Notes: a model not told the origin generated them from the letters alone. A stretch of DNA of 64,000 bases from Bacillus sp. F19 (GCA_023823795.1 CP085710.1:1824001-1888000), one strand, 5' to 3'. Shown: positions 16,433 to 26,102, counted from the stretch's first letter. Made by a program: numbers and translations.

Positions 16433-17791
16433 TTGACTAGGGAAATTTCTTTAATCGATTTAGAGAGAAATTTTATGGAGGTTGAGCAGGCCCTGTCAAA
16501 CAGGGTAGCGTTCGAGGAATCCAATCGATGTTTATATTGCTATGACGCTCCTTGTATTCAGGCCTGTCCCACTGGTATTGATATCCCTTCTTTTATAAAG
16601 AAAATCGCTTCAGGAAATCTGAAGGGATCCGCCAAAACCATTATGACGGCTAATCCTGTTGGGGCAAGCTGTTCCCGTGTTTGCCCGACGGAGGAGCTTT
16701 GTGAAGGTGCGTGTGTACTTAATTCATCTACAAAGCCCATTATGATCGGCAACCTGCAGCGCTATGCGACAGACTGGGCGATTCATAATGAACAGATCCT
16801 GTTTCGGGCTGGTGAAAAGAATGGAAAGACAGTGGCTATTGTCGGCGGAGGACCTGCAGGATTATCAGCAGCAAGGGAGCTTGCTTTACTCGGCTACAGC
16901 GTAACGATTTTTGAAGCTGAACCATATGCCGGTGGCTTAAATACGTATGGCATTGTCTCTTTCAGGCTTCCTCAATCCATTTCTTTTTGGGAAGTAGAGC
17001 AAGTAAAAAGTCTGGATGTTGAAATCAGGACAAATACACGGGTCGGAAAAGATGTCATGGCTTCTGAATTGATAGAGAACTATGATGCCGTTGTTCTCGC
17101 TGTAGGCATGTCTTCAGTTCCAAAGCTTGGAATTGAAGGCGAAGATGCAGATGGTGTCTACGATGCGATTGATTTTGTAAAAGAAACGAAAACGGCAAAA
17201 ACAATGGAGCTGATTGGAAAGAAGGCCGTTGTAATAGGAGCTGGAAACACGGCAATTGATGCTGCAACTTGCTCAGTCAGACTTGGTGCAGAGGATGTCA
17301 GCATTCTCTACCGCAGAACTCAGGCAGAAATGACAGCCTACGATTTTGAATATGACTTCGCCAAACAGGACGGTGTTGCATTCAAATGGCTTACTGCTCC
17401 AAAGCGGATTGTGACGAATGAGGATAACAGAGTAATAGGAATTGAATGCTTCAAAATGGAGCTTTCTGCAGGAAATGATGGACAGCGTCCGCGTCCTGTT
17501 GCCGTTCCAGGCTCTGAGTTTATCATTGAAACAGATGCAGTCATCCGAGCAATCGGGCAATCAAGATATCTTGATTTAATCGAGCAATTCGGCGTAGAAC
17601 ACTCTGACGGGGTGGTGCGGATTTCAGAAGAATCTTATCAAACGTTAAACGAGAAGATTTTTGCCTGCGGAGATGTTATTTTCGGGAAAGGCCAGGGAGA
17701 AGCTATGGTTGTTTCAGCTGCTCAGCAAGGGAAGCTGACAGCTTATGAGATTCATAAAAAGATATCTTTTGAAGAACTGAAGCTTGCCTAA
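16433..17791 (+). CDS. preT: NAD(P)-dependent dihydropyrimidine dehydrogenase, PreT-type FAD/Fe-S subunit
   Basis: A 452-residue flavoprotein corresponding to the electron-input half of dihydropyrimidine dehydrogenase. The N terminus binds 4Fe-4S clusters (CLYCYDAPCIQACPTGIDIP and ASCSRVCPTEELCEGACVL). Next comes an FAD Rossmann motif (AIVGGGPAGLSAARELALLG), a NAD(P)H motif (VVIGAGNTAIDAATCSVRLGA) and the FAD-closing FACGDVIFGKGQGEAM. It passes electrons from NAD(P)H to PreA for uracil/thymine reduction. TTG 16433 is chosen, with AAGGAGG 8 bases upstream. A 200-bp gap holding a dispersed repeat separates it from preA. Confidence 0.92.
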   Translation: MTREISLIDLERNFMEVEQALSNRVAFEESNRCLYCYDAPCIQACPTGIDIPSFIKKIASGNLKGSAKTIMTANPVGASCSRVCPTEELCEGACVLNSSTKPIMIGNLQRYATDWAIHNEQILFRAGEKNGKTVAIVGGGPAGLSAARELALLGYSVTIFEAEPYAGGLNTYGIVSFRLPQSISFWEVEQVKSLDVEIRTNTRVGKDVMASELIENYDAVVLAVGMSSVPKLGIEGEDADGVYDAIDFVKETKTAKTMELIGKKAVVIGAGNTAIDAATCSVRLGAEDVSILYRRTQAEMTAYDFEYDFAKQDGVAFKWLTAPKRIVTNEDNRVIGIECFKMELSAGNDGQRPRPVAVPGSEFIIETDAVIRAIGQSRYLDLIEQFGVEHSDGVVRISEESYQTLNEKIFACGDVIFGKGQGEAMVVSAAQQGKLTAYEIHKKISFEELKLA

Positions 17792-17829
17792 ATAACACTT
17801 GATCTGAACGGATCCGCCTTTAGAAACGG

Positions 17830-17975
17830 AAGAAGGCGGTTCCGCATTTCAATTTGTTCAGCTCCACCGCCCAACTCCTCGGCCAGAACGGCTCCGTCAG
17901 TAAAGGCAAAAAGCGCCTTTTCTGCAGGACCCTTATCTGTCATGCCTGAGCTAAACGGGCGATTCCGCATTTCTT
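17830..17975. repeat. Dispersed intergenic repeat, copy B (inside the pyrimidine operon)
   Basis: A roughly 120-bp core aligns with 42352-42480: CAGCTCCACCGCCCAACTCC, then TCGGCCAGAACGGCTCCG, GCGCCTTTTCTGCAGGACCC, ending GAGCTAAACGGGCGATTCCG. It is flanked by near-identical direct motifs GGCGGTTCCGCATTTC (17835-17850) and GGGCGATTCCGCATTTC (17957-17973). No coding capacity. It fills the gap between preT and preA, an unusual place for an insertion inside an operon. Confidence 0.8.
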
Positions 17976-17991
17976 AAAAGGAGGTTCATTC

Positions 17992-19278
17992 ATGGCTGAT
18001 TTAAGAATTGATTTTGCAGGGATAAAGTCACCGAATCCTTTTTGGCTCGCATCCGCCCCTCCGACGAACTCGGGCTATCAGGTTCAGAGGGCGTTTGAGG
18101 CAGGCTGGGGAGGAGCTGTATGGAAGACGCTCGGGGATCCAATTTTAAATGTATCCTCCCGCTTTGCTGCAGTCAGTTTTAATGGGCAGCGTGTAGCCGG
18201 TTTTAATAATATTGAATTAATTACAGACCGCCCACTTGAAGTCAATTTAAAAGAAATCTATGAAACAAAAAAAAGATTCCCGAATCATGCCATTATTGTG
18301 TCGCTGATGGTTGAACCGAAGCAGGAGAAATGGCATGAAATTGTAAAGCGGGTGGAGGATGTCGGAGTAGACGGACTTGAGCTGAATTTCGGCTGTCCCC
18401 ACGGCATGGCAGAGCGAGGCATGGGAGCCGCATCAGGTCAGGTGCCGGACCTGGTGGAGAGACAAACGTACTGGGCAAAAGAAGCGGCTAAAACCCCTGT
18501 GATTGTTAAACTAACGCCAAACATTACCGATATAACTGTGACAGCTGAGGCAGCCGTCGCGGGCGGAGCTGATGCCATTTCCATGATCAATACAATTAAC
18601 AGCCTCGCAGGCGTCGACATTGATACGTGGAATACGATTCCGCACGTAGCCGGAAAAGGAGCCCACGGCGGGTACTGCGGCCCTGCAGTTAAGCCGATTG
18701 CTTTAAATATGGTTGCTGAATGTGCAAGAAACCCGCGGATCAACGTTCCTATTTCAGGCATTGGCGGAATCTCAAACTGGAAAGATACCGTTGAATTTAT
18801 GCTGATGGGTGCAATGGGCGTCCAGGTTTGTACAGCTGCCATGCATCACGGATTCCGAATTGTTGAAGATATGATTGAAGGTTTGTCCAATTATTTAGAT
18901 GACAAAGGCTTATCCTCCGTCATGGATTTGGTCGGCAAGTCTGTTCCAAGTTACTCGGACTGGGGAGAGCTTGATTTAAACTATAAAGTTGTAGCGAAAA
19001 TTAATACTGATGTCTGCATCAACTGCAATAAATGCCACATTGCCTGTGAAGATACATCCCATCAGTGCATTGACATGCTTAAGGATGAGAGCGGTCAGTC
19101 CTATCTGAAAGTGCGCGAGGAAGATTGTGTAGGCTGCAACCTTTGCTCAATCGTATGTCCAGTGGACGGCGCGATCGATATGATTGAGCTTGCAAATGAA
19201 CTGCCTCCAATGACATGGAATGAAAGGCAGGCAATTATTGGTGCACTTGGAACATCGAGTGCTGACTTTGTGAAGTAA
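17992..19278 (+). CDS. preA: Dihydropyrimidine dehydrogenase, PreA-type FMN/Fe-S subunit
   Basis: A 428-residue catalytic subunit. It has an FMN TIM barrel similar to dihydroorotate dehydrogenase (about residues 1-320), with ELNFGCPHGMAERGMGAASG, KLTPNITDI and GIGGISNWKDTVEFMLMGA. Two C-terminal 4Fe-4S motifs follow (CINCNKCHIAC; CVGCNLCSIVCPVDG). It reduces uracil to 5,6-dihydrouracil and thymine to dihydrothymine. Ser148 lies where eukaryotic DPD has its catalytic Cys (GLACGQ). AAAAGGAGG precedes ATG 17992. With PreT it forms the complete enzyme; the next gene hydrolyses its product. Confidence 0.92.
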   Translation: MADLRIDFAGIKSPNPFWLASAPPTNSGYQVQRAFEAGWGGAVWKTLGDPILNVSSRFAAVSFNGQRVAGFNNIELITDRPLEVNLKEIYETKKRFPNHAIIVSLMVEPKQEKWHEIVKRVEDVGVDGLELNFGCPHGMAERGMGAASGQVPDLVERQTYWAKEAAKTPVIVKLTPNITDITVTAEAAVAGGADAISMINTINSLAGVDIDTWNTIPHVAGKGAHGGYCGPAVKPIALNMVAECARNPRINVPISGIGGISNWKDTVEFMLMGAMGVQVCTAAMHHGFRIVEDMIEGLSNYLDDKGLSSVMDLVGKSVPSYSDWGELDLNYKVVAKINTDVCINCNKCHIACEDTSHQCIDMLKDESGQSYLKVREEDCVGCNLCSIVCPVDGAIDMIELANELPPMTWNERQAIIGALGTSSADFVK

Positions 19279-19296
19279 AGGGAGGGCGTGGATCTG

Positions 19297-20715
19297 ATGA
19301 AAAAATTAATAAAAAATGGCATAATCGTCACGGCTGCTGATACGTATAAAGCAGATATTTTAGTGGAAGGGGAACAAATTGCGGCGATTGGCTGCAATCT
19401 GCCTGAAGAAAACGCAGAAATCGTTGATGCAAAGGGGTGCTACGTTTTTCCTGGCGGTATAGATCCGCATACACATCTTGATATGCCTTTTGGCGGAACC
19501 GTCACAAAGGATGATTTTGAGAGCGGAACAATGGCCGCAGCCTTTGGAGGCACAACAACGGTTATTGATTTTTGTTTAACCGAAAAAGGAAAACCATTGA
19601 AGGATGCCATTCAGACATGGCATGAAAAATCCAGGGATAAAGCAGTGATCGATTACAGTTTTCACTTAATGATTTCTGAAATAAATGATGACGTACTTGG
19701 CGAGCTTCCTGCTGTGATTAATGAAGAAGGAATTTCTTCATTTAAAGTCTTTATGGCTTACAAAAACGTTTTTCAGGCTGACGACGAAACATTATTCCGA
19801 ACGCTTTTAACGGCTAAAGAACTTGGCGGTCTTGTCATGGTTCATGCTGAAAATGGTGATGTCATTGATTATCTGACTAAAAAAGCCCTTGCTGAAGGAA
19901 AGACAGACCCTATTTACCATGCCTTAACACGCCCTCCAGAAGTCGAAGGCGAAGCAACTGGCAGAGCTGCTCAATTAACAGGGCTTGCTGGTTCACAGCT
20001 ATATGTTGTACACGTGTCTTGTGCTGACGCTGTTGAAAAAATAGCCGAAGCAAGAAGCAAGGGCTTTGATGTATGGGGGGAAACATGTCCTCAGTACTTG
20101 GTCCTTGATCAAACGTACTTGGAAAAGCCTGATTTTGAAGGTGCAAAATATGTCTGGTCACCGCCTCTCCGAGATAAGAAACATCAGGATGTGCTGTGGA
20201 ATGCGCTAAAAACGGGAGTGCTGCAAACTCTTGGGTCTGATCAATGCTCTTTTGATTTTAAAGGACAAAAGGATTTGGGAAAAGGAGATTTCACTAAAAT
20301 TCCAAATGGCGGCCCTATTATAGAAGATCGTCTGAGTATTCTTTTTTCAGAAGGCGTGAAAAAAGGAAGAATATCTTTAAATCAATTTGTGGATATGACA
20401 AGCACCAAAACGGCAAAGCTATTCGGTCTCTATCCTAAAAAAGGAACGATTGCAGTCGGCTCTGATGCGGATCTTGTCCTTTTCGATCCCTCTGCAGAAC
20501 GCACGATCTCCGCTGAAACTCACCATATGGCGGTTGATTATAACGCATTTGAGGGTCTGCAAGTAACAGGAGAACCAGTATCCGTTCTATCAAGAGGTGA
20601 ATTCGTCGTACGGGATAGGAAATTTTCCGGAAGGGCAGGAAGAGGGCAATATCAAAAGAGAGCTAAATATGGAGAGCTGCTTGACACGAGCGAAAACGCA
20701 AAAATATCTATCTGA
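19297..20715 (+). CDS. hydA: Dihydropyrimidinase (D-hydantoinase)
   Basis: A 472-residue amidohydrolase-superfamily enzyme, the usual size. Metal ligands are His58 and His60 (GGIDPHTHLD), carboxylated Lys150 (SSFKVFMAYKN), and further His in VMVHAENGD and YVVHVSCADA, with TLGSDQCSFD near the end. It opens dihydrouracil to N-carbamoyl-beta-alanine. ATG 19297 is preferred; GGGAGGG lies 10 bases upstream, while the GTG at 19288 is only one base from that site. It lies between preA and the NCS1 transporter, all in one direction with short gaps. Confidence 0.94.
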   Translation: MKKLIKNGIIVTAADTYKADILVEGEQIAAIGCNLPEENAEIVDAKGCYVFPGGIDPHTHLDMPFGGTVTKDDFESGTMAAAFGGTTTVIDFCLTEKGKPLKDAIQTWHEKSRDKAVIDYSFHLMISEINDDVLGELPAVINEEGISSFKVFMAYKNVFQADDETLFRTLLTAKELGGLVMVHAENGDVIDYLTKKALAEGKTDPIYHALTRPPEVEGEATGRAAQLTGLAGSQLYVVHVSCADAVEKIAEARSKGFDVWGETCPQYLVLDQTYLEKPDFEGAKYVWSPPLRDKKHQDVLWNALKTGVLQTLGSDQCSFDFKGQKDLGKGDFTKIPNGGPIIEDRLSILFSEGVKKGRISLNQFVDMTSTKTAKLFGLYPKKGTIAVGSDADLVLFDPSAERTISAETHHMAVDYNAFEGLQVTGEPVSVLSRGEFVVRDRKFSGRAGRGQYQKRAKYGELLDTSENAKISI

Positions 20716-20758
20716 AAAATATCCAAAGATATAACCAATTGGAAGGGGATATGCGTAA

Positions 20759-22234
20759 GTGGCTAAAAATTATTTGAAGTCTCCTGATTTGCTGCCGATT
20801 CCTCATCACAAGAAAAACATTGGTTCGCTGGGCTTTGCTTTAATCTGGGTTGGGATGGCAGTTGTACTGGCTGCATTTGCTATTGGAGGAGCCGGTGTAC
20901 AAAGTCTTCCACTTGGCTGGGTTGTTGCTGCAACCATCATCGGTTCGATTGCCCTTGGTCTTTTAATGACATTGACTGGCGATATCGGAGTTGAGCATGG
21001 GTTATCCTTTCCTGTTTATATGAGGGCTCCTTTTGGGACAATCGGGACACATATTCCTTCCGTTGTTCGGGGGTTTGTGGCTTCATGCTGGTTTGGCGTC
21101 AATACTTACTTTGGCGCGAGTGCAATGAATGCCATCCTTGCTACTTTATCTGGTTTTAATAATTGGATGGTTTGTTTCTTCATATTTGCAATCCTGCAAG
21201 TTGTCAATACAGCTCTTGGAATGAAGGCGATTGAACGATTTGCTGATCTGGCAGCGCCTGTTATCATCATTATTTCTGGATGGATGTATTTTACGCTTTC
21301 CGATCAGGCCCTTCAGGAAGGCAGAAACGTATGGTCCTGGGTAGAAAATCCGGTAACCGGAGGAGCAGCTGTTACCGCTTTTATGGTAGTCATTATGTCC
21401 AACATGGGATTTTGGGGTACACTCGCTGCGGATATGCCATCGCTTTCCCGTTATGTTAAAGCGCCTAAATTAGAAAAGAACTGGTTTAAGCGGAACAAAA
21501 GCCAAATTGCCGGCAATTTAATTGCCTATCCAATCGTTCAGACCTTTATGGTCGTGATTGGTGCTGTTTCTTATATCGCTGTAACGAACTATGATCCTGT
21601 TGTTGCCCTCCAGCAGTCTGCAACCGGCATTATTCTTGGGATCTTATTGGTTATGATTGTTTTTGCGCAGTGGTCGACAAATACCTCTGCCAATCTGATT
21701 CCTGCGGCTGTCATTTTCTCTAACGTCGGGGGGCCAAAGGTTCCTTTTTGGGCAGGTGTAGCGGTTGCCGGTTTTATTGGAATAGTCGTTCAGCCTTGGA
21801 GTTTATTTGGAGTTATTATTGGAATTTTATTAATAGTTGGAGGAATCTTGTCTGCTATTTGCGGTATTCTAGTAGCTGACTATTATCTGATTCGAAAGCG
21901 CAGAGTGAATGTGAAGGACCTCTATGAACCCGAGGGTCAATACAAATATATGAAAGGAATAAACGCTGCCGGCTTTATCGCGTGGATCCTTGGCGGGGCA
22001 GCTGCAGTCGCTATCCCTTCCTACTCATTTATTGTAGGTTTTGCGGTCGGCTGCATCACCTATTACATCCTGGCTAAATATTGGTGGTTTGTGATCTATA
22101 CACAAGCTGAATTAAAAGATCCTGATGATCAAAAGTATCTTGGCATTTCAGTGGGAAATGACTGGACAATCGATCTTGAAGATGAATCCGTACCGAACGT
22201 CGCGGTTGGCCCTGTTCAAACAGAGCAAATTTAA
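20759..22234 (+). CDS. NCS1-family nucleobase transporter (likely uracil/dihydropyrimidine)
   Basis: A 491-residue protein with about 12 TM helices of the NCS1 (cytosine-purine-allantoin-hydantoin permease) family: NYLKSPDLLPIPHHKKNIG N terminus, GHIPSVVRGFVASCWFGVNTYFGAS-like motif (here IPSVVRGFVASCWFGVNTYF) and ANLIPAAVIFSNV. The GTG start at 20759 has AAGGGG 10 bases upstream. Position between dihydropyrimidinase and the PucR regulator suggests it imports uracil, thymine or their dihydro forms; allantoin or cytosine are alternatives that sequence alone cannot exclude. Confidence 0.88.
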   Translation: MAKNYLKSPDLLPIPHHKKNIGSLGFALIWVGMAVVLAAFAIGGAGVQSLPLGWVVAATIIGSIALGLLMTLTGDIGVEHGLSFPVYMRAPFGTIGTHIPSVVRGFVASCWFGVNTYFGASAMNAILATLSGFNNWMVCFFIFAILQVVNTALGMKAIERFADLAAPVIIIISGWMYFTLSDQALQEGRNVWSWVENPVTGGAAVTAFMVVIMSNMGFWGTLAADMPSLSRYVKAPKLEKNWFKRNKSQIAGNLIAYPIVQTFMVVIGAVSYIAVTNYDPVVALQQSATGIILGILLVMIVFAQWSTNTSANLIPAAVIFSNVGGPKVPFWAGVAVAGFIGIVVQPWSLFGVIIGILLIVGGILSAICGILVADYYLIRKRRVNVKDLYEPEGQYKYMKGINAAGFIAWILGGAAAVAIPSYSFIVGFAVGCITYYILAKYWWFVIYTQAELKDPDDQKYLGISVGNDWTIDLEDESVPNVAVGPVQTEQI

Positions 22235-22249
22235 ATAAGGAGGCACCTT

Positions 22250-22465
22250 ATGTCTGATTATCAGGAATACCTGTCTGAAAGAGATAAGATTGATTTTTAT
22301 CTGGGTCAGGGCTACCAAATTACACGCGTAACTGAAAATTTAAGCGGTGCTTATCTTACATTCAGAAATAAGAAGGATCAGAACGATACAGCTGAAATAC
22401 ATGTGAAAACGGCGGATGCGAGAAAGTATTTTTCAGCAAAGCTGCTGTCTCAAAACTTCAAATGA
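22250..22465 (+). CDS. Small conserved protein in the pyrimidine operon, unknown
   Basis: A 71-residue protein (MSDYQEYLSERDKIDFYLGQ, then SGAYLTFRNKKDQND and AEIHVKTADARKYF) with a very good ribosome binding site, TAAGGAGG, and a gap of only 15 bases after the NCS1 gene. It has no TM segment and no motif known to me; mixed alpha/beta with charged surface. Operon position argues that it is real and tied to pyrimidine use. Confidence 0.75.
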   Translation: MSDYQEYLSERDKIDFYLGQGYQITRVTENLSGAYLTFRNKKDQNDTAEIHVKTADARKYFSAKLLSQNFK

Positions 22466-22590
22466 CATTGTTCGACAGAGATGGGGCAGAATTTGTCCTA
22501 TCTTTTTTGTGAGAAAAACTGACAAACGTATAGTGTTCAAACATGCCCTTCATTATAATAGACAGTAGCGACACAAAAAGGGGTGTGCGG

Positions 22591-24213
22591 ATGAAATCAT
22601 ACATAACGATTGATGAGATTTTAAATCGAAAGCATTTTGCCCAAACTGAAGTAATTGCTGGTGCTGAAGGATTGCACCGCCAATTGAAATGGGTCCATAT
22701 TGTCGAATCGATCCAAATCAGCAATCTATTAAATGGCAATGAGCTGATTCTTACAACGGGTCTAGGCTTTAAAGATAATCCCCAAAACTTTGTCTCCTTT
22801 CTGAGACAATTGATCGAGAGGCATACTGCCGGTCTATGCATCGAAATGGGCACCCACATTCACAGTATTCCGGAAGCAGTAATTGAACTTGCAGATCACC
22901 ACCATTTTCCTATCATTTTGTTTCATCAAGAGGTTCCCTTTGTTGAAATTACTCAAGATGTGCATTCCCTCATCATCAATAAACAATATCAACTTCTCTC
23001 TGATTTAGAAAATTATTCTCAGCAGCTGAACAAGATGCTGCTTGAAATTGAAGACTATGAGCAAATCCTGAAATTTCTCCAGGCCTATTTAGAGGTACAG
23101 GTTATTGCTGTATTAAGCGGAAATAAAGCTGATTTCTTCCCAGAGCCAAAGGGAGATGAAAAAGAAGCGCTGCTTTTGAAAATCAAGAATAGAGATGAAA
23201 ACATAAAATCCAAGATCGCAAGTCAGAATGTACAGATTCTCGGCGAGACCTACGCCGAGCTGCTGATTATCGCTAACTGCCGCGAACTGAACGAATTTGA
23301 TCTGCTCATTTTAGACAGAACCGCTAACGCATTTGCTCAGCATTTGCTGAGGGATTTATATGTAAAAGAAAAAAAGATGGCAGAAGAAAGCGAATGGCTT
23401 ACAAACTGGCTTGAAGGCGAATACACAGATGAAATTATCAAAGAACAGCTTTCTTTTATTGATCCCAAACTTCATTTGAATGGCGGAGCAGTCTGTATTT
23501 GCAAGCTATCTCCTGATCTGTCGGGCCAGGCGCCAAACGTGGACAGCACCTATCTCAAGCTTTTGTTCAGAACGGTATTTGAACAATTTGGGTTTCATTT
23601 ATTTACGGTTGAAGTCCGTCATCATCTCATTTTTATCGTGGGAAACAAACGGCACAAACAGGATTGGAAAGAGAGGATGGAAGGTGCCCTTTTAAGAATC
23701 CATTCAGGAAATGGATCAGAAAGGATCAGAACCTCCTCTATTTCCACTGGTGTCGGGAAGTTTGCCGACAAACTTGGAAATATTCATCTAAGCTATCAAA
23801 CTGCCAAAGAAACCCTTGCCCTGCAGGACTCCCTTTCAAAAGAAGGCAAAAGCTACTTTTATCAGGACCTGCATATGTATCGAATGATGTCATTGTTAAA
23901 AAAACACGGTGATCTCGAAGAAACGATTCACGAATATTTGGCGCCTGTGATTGAATATGACCGGAAATACAACGGGGACATGCTGATTACTTTAAAAACG
24001 TATTTAGCATGCAACGGATCCAAGCAAGAAACATCAAAAAAATTATTTATTGTCAGGCAAACCCTTTACCATCGTATAGAAAAGCTAGAATTGCTGCTTG
24101 GAGAAAACTTCATGAACTCAGACAGAAGACTGGCCCTCGAATTTATGCTCATGGCTCATGATTTTATCATGAATACAGAAGGGTCCATTCCGCTTCAGCA
24201 TAAAATTGAATAG
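22591..24213 (+). CDS. PucR-family transcriptional regulator
   Basis: A 540-residue regulator. The N-terminal PucR domain (about 1-125: TIDEILNRKHFAQTEVIAGAEGLHRQLKWVHIVE) is followed by a central GGDEF-like region and a C-terminal helix-turn-helix LKTYLACNGSKQETSKKLFIVRQTLYHRIEKLE. B. subtilis PucR controls purine catabolism; paralogues govern other nitrogen sources. Here it most likely senses a pyrimidine intermediate and controls the flanking operon. ATG 22591 has AAAAGGGGTG upstream; a more upstream start at 22543 lacks a site. It lies between transporter and dehydrogenase genes on the same strand. Confidence 0.92.
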   Translation: MKSYITIDEILNRKHFAQTEVIAGAEGLHRQLKWVHIVESIQISNLLNGNELILTTGLGFKDNPQNFVSFLRQLIERHTAGLCIEMGTHIHSIPEAVIELADHHHFPIILFHQEVPFVEITQDVHSLIINKQYQLLSDLENYSQQLNKMLLEIEDYEQILKFLQAYLEVQVIAVLSGNKADFFPEPKGDEKEALLLKIKNRDENIKSKIASQNVQILGETYAELLIIANCRELNEFDLLILDRTANAFAQHLLRDLYVKEKKMAEESEWLTNWLEGEYTDEIIKEQLSFIDPKLHLNGGAVCICKLSPDLSGQAPNVDSTYLKLLFRTVFEQFGFHLFTVEVRHHLIFIVGNKRHKQDWKERMEGALLRIHSGNGSERIRTSSISTGVGKFADKLGNIHLSYQTAKETLALQDSLSKEGKSYFYQDLHMYRMMSLLKKHGDLEETIHEYLAPVIEYDRKYNGDMLITLKTYLACNGSKQETSKKLFIVRQTLYHRIEKLELLLGENFMNSDRRLALEFMLMAHDFIMNTEGSIPLQHKIE

Positions 24214-24219
24214 GAGAAC

Positions 24220-24249
24220 AGAGTACTCTTTGGAAGAGTGCTCTTTTTT
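24220..24249 (+). terminator. Terminator after the PucR-type gene
   Basis: AGAGTACTCT/AGAGTGCTCT (one G-U) with loop TTGGA and T6. It splits the island into two transcripts. Confidence 0.88.
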
Positions 24250-24282
24250 CTGGCTGGTTTGGTGAACCCGAGTTTGTTCACA

Positions 24283-24387
24283 TTTGTACGGAATTATTTA
24301 TAAAAGTCCCGGAATTACCATGGAAAGTATTGGAATTAATTGTGAAAGTCTTGGAATTAAGTATGAAACTCCAGGAATTAATGAATA
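24283..24387. repeat. Second array of the 21-bp repeat (about 5 diverged units)
   Basis: Units of exactly 21 bases begin at 24283, 24304, 24325, 24346 and 24367, each carrying GGAATTA (for example AAGTCTTGGAATTAAGTATGA). They match the 286-560 consensus. As at that locus, CAGTCGGTTCCGC followed by pyrimidines (CTTTCT here, ATTTCT there) lies about 100 bases downstream (24493-24511). The whole gap 24250-24620 holds no gene. Confidence 0.82.
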
Positions 24388-24620
24388 AGGGCATCGGTAT
24401 TCGTTTTGATAGTCATCGTTTATTGAAAAACATCATAAGAATTCAGGAACGTATTAAAAATAGCCGTTTCCAATATGATTTCTTCATCAAAACAGTCGGT
24501 TCCGCCTTTCTATTCAAACTGTAGCGTTATTCCCCTCGTATCTTTTACATAGTGTCTAATGATTGCCGCTGCTTTGTGAGAGATAATGAACATAATTTCA
24601 GAATATCAGGAGGGATGACA

Positions 24621-26084
24621 ATGACAGTTGCAAATGAAGCAGCCGCAATTAAGAATTTCATCAATGGAAAATGGGTGAGTGCGACGGGAAAAGAAGTGCA
24701 GGACGTAATAAATCCGGCAACAGGGAAGAAGATTGCAGCCGTTCCCATCTCAACCGCCGAAGATGTAGACCAGGCGGCAAAAGCCGCAGCACAAGCATTT
24801 AAGTCGTGGAAGCTGATGCCGGTACCTAAAAGAGCAAGAATTCTATTTAAATATCATCATCTATTGACAGAAAATCATGCGGAGCTTGCCAAATTAATTG
24901 TTTCTGAGAATGGCAAGGCCTATAAAGAGGCCTATGGGGAGGTTCAAAGAGGTATAGAGTGTGTCGAGTTTGCAGCTGGAGCACCAAGCTTAATGATGGG
25001 TGAATCCTTATCTGGAATTGCTGAAGAGATGGATTCGGAAATGTTCCGCTATCCGCTTGGTGTCGTCGGCGGAATCACTCCATTTAACTTTCCAATGATG
25101 GTTCCTTTATGGATGTTCCCGCTAGCGGTGGCATGCGGAAATACATTCGTTTTAAAACCATCTGAGCGGACACCGCTGCTTTCCAATAAGCTTGCTGAGA
25201 TGTTCACAGAAGCAGGTGCTCCAGATGGTGTTTTGAACATTGTTCATGGGAGCCATGACGTTGTAAACGGGTTATTGGAGCATTCGGATATTAAAGCGAT
25301 TTCATTTGTCGGCTCACAGCCTGTCGCTAAATATGTCTATGAAAAAGCTACTGCAAAAGGGAAGCGGGTTCAAGCCCTCTCGGGTGCAAAAAATCATCAT
25401 GTCGTTATGCCGGATGCGGATTTAGACAAAGCGGCTCAGCATATTATCAGCTCTGCTTTCGGCAGCGCGGGCCAGCGCTGTATGGCTTGCAGCGCTGTCG
25501 TTGTCGTTGGATACGGCGATCAATTTATGCAGACCCTAAAGCAAAAAGCAGATGATTTGGTGATGGGAAATGGATTGGATGAAGAAGTGCTTCTGACTCC
25601 TGTAATCCGTGATACTCATCTGAACAAAGTCATGGGATATATTGAAAAAGGAATAGAAGAAGGGGCAACTCTTCTGCGTGATGGGCGAAGAGATATAGAG
25701 AATCAAACGGAAGGCTATTTTTTAGGCGCCACGATTTTTGACAAGGTCACACCTGAGATGACCATTGCAAAGGATGAAATTTTTGCTCCAGTGCTCAGTG
25801 TGCTTCGTGCGGAAAATTTAGAGGAAGGTCTTGAATATATTCGAAAATCCCGCTATGGAAATGGCGCGACCATTTACACAAAGGATGCTCAGGCTATTCG
25901 CACGTTCAGAGAAGAAGCAGATGCAGGGATGCTTGGAATTAATGTAGGAGTGCCTGCGACGATGGCTTTCTTCCCATTTTCGGGCTGGAAGGATTCTTTC
26001 TACGGTGATTTACATGTTAACGGCAAAGACGGCGTAAACTTCTATACACGCAAAAAAATGATTACATCCAGATTTGATTTTTAA
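24621..26084 (+). CDS. mmsA: CoA-acylating (methyl)malonate-semialdehyde dehydrogenase
   Basis: A 487-residue aldehyde dehydrogenase of the IolA/MmsA class, the usual length. Catalytic Cys287 is in [16 protein letters not shown], the Rossmann region is [14 protein letters not shown], and [14 protein letters not shown] closes the site. It oxidises malonate semialdehyde to acetyl-CoA (or methylmalonate semialdehyde to propionyl-CoA), releasing CO2. Here it would finish uracil and thymine catabolism. ATG 24621 is chosen, six bases after AGGAGGG; the ATG at 24615 touches that site. The aminotransferase gene follows after 18 bases. Confidence 0.93.
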   Translation: MTVANEAAAIKNFINGKWVSATGKEVQDVINPATGKKIAAVPISTAEDVDQAAKAAAQAFKSWKLMPVPKRARILFKYHHLLTENHAELAKLIVSENGKAYKEAYGEVQRGIECVEFAAGAPSLMMGESLSGIAEEMDSEMFRYPLGVVGGITPFNFPMMVPLWMFPLAVACGNTFVLKPSERTPLLSNKLAEMFTEAGAPDGVLNIVHGSHDVVNGLLEHSDIKAISFVGSQPVAKYVYEKATAKGKRVQALSGAKNHHVVMPDADLDKAAQHIISSAFGSAGQRCMACSAVVVVGYGDQFMQTLKQKADDLVMGNGLDEEVLLTPVIRDTHLNKVMGYIEKGIEEGATLLRDGRRDIENQTEGYFLGATIFDKVTPEMTIAKDEIFAPVLSVLRAENLEEGLEYIRKSRYGNGATIYTKDAQAIRTFREEADAGMLGINVGVPATMAFFPFSGWKDSFYGDLHVNGKDGVNFYTRKKMITSRFDF

Positions 26085-26102
26085 TAGATAAGGAGGATGA
26101 TT

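Noticed and set aside
18438-18842. 134-residue antisense frame inside preA
   Set aside because: Overlaps a clearly conserved gene on the other strand and has no family-like motifs.
22458-22859. 133-residue minus-strand frame across the PucR gene start
   Set aside because: It is the shadow of the PucR N-terminal domain and has no ribosome site.
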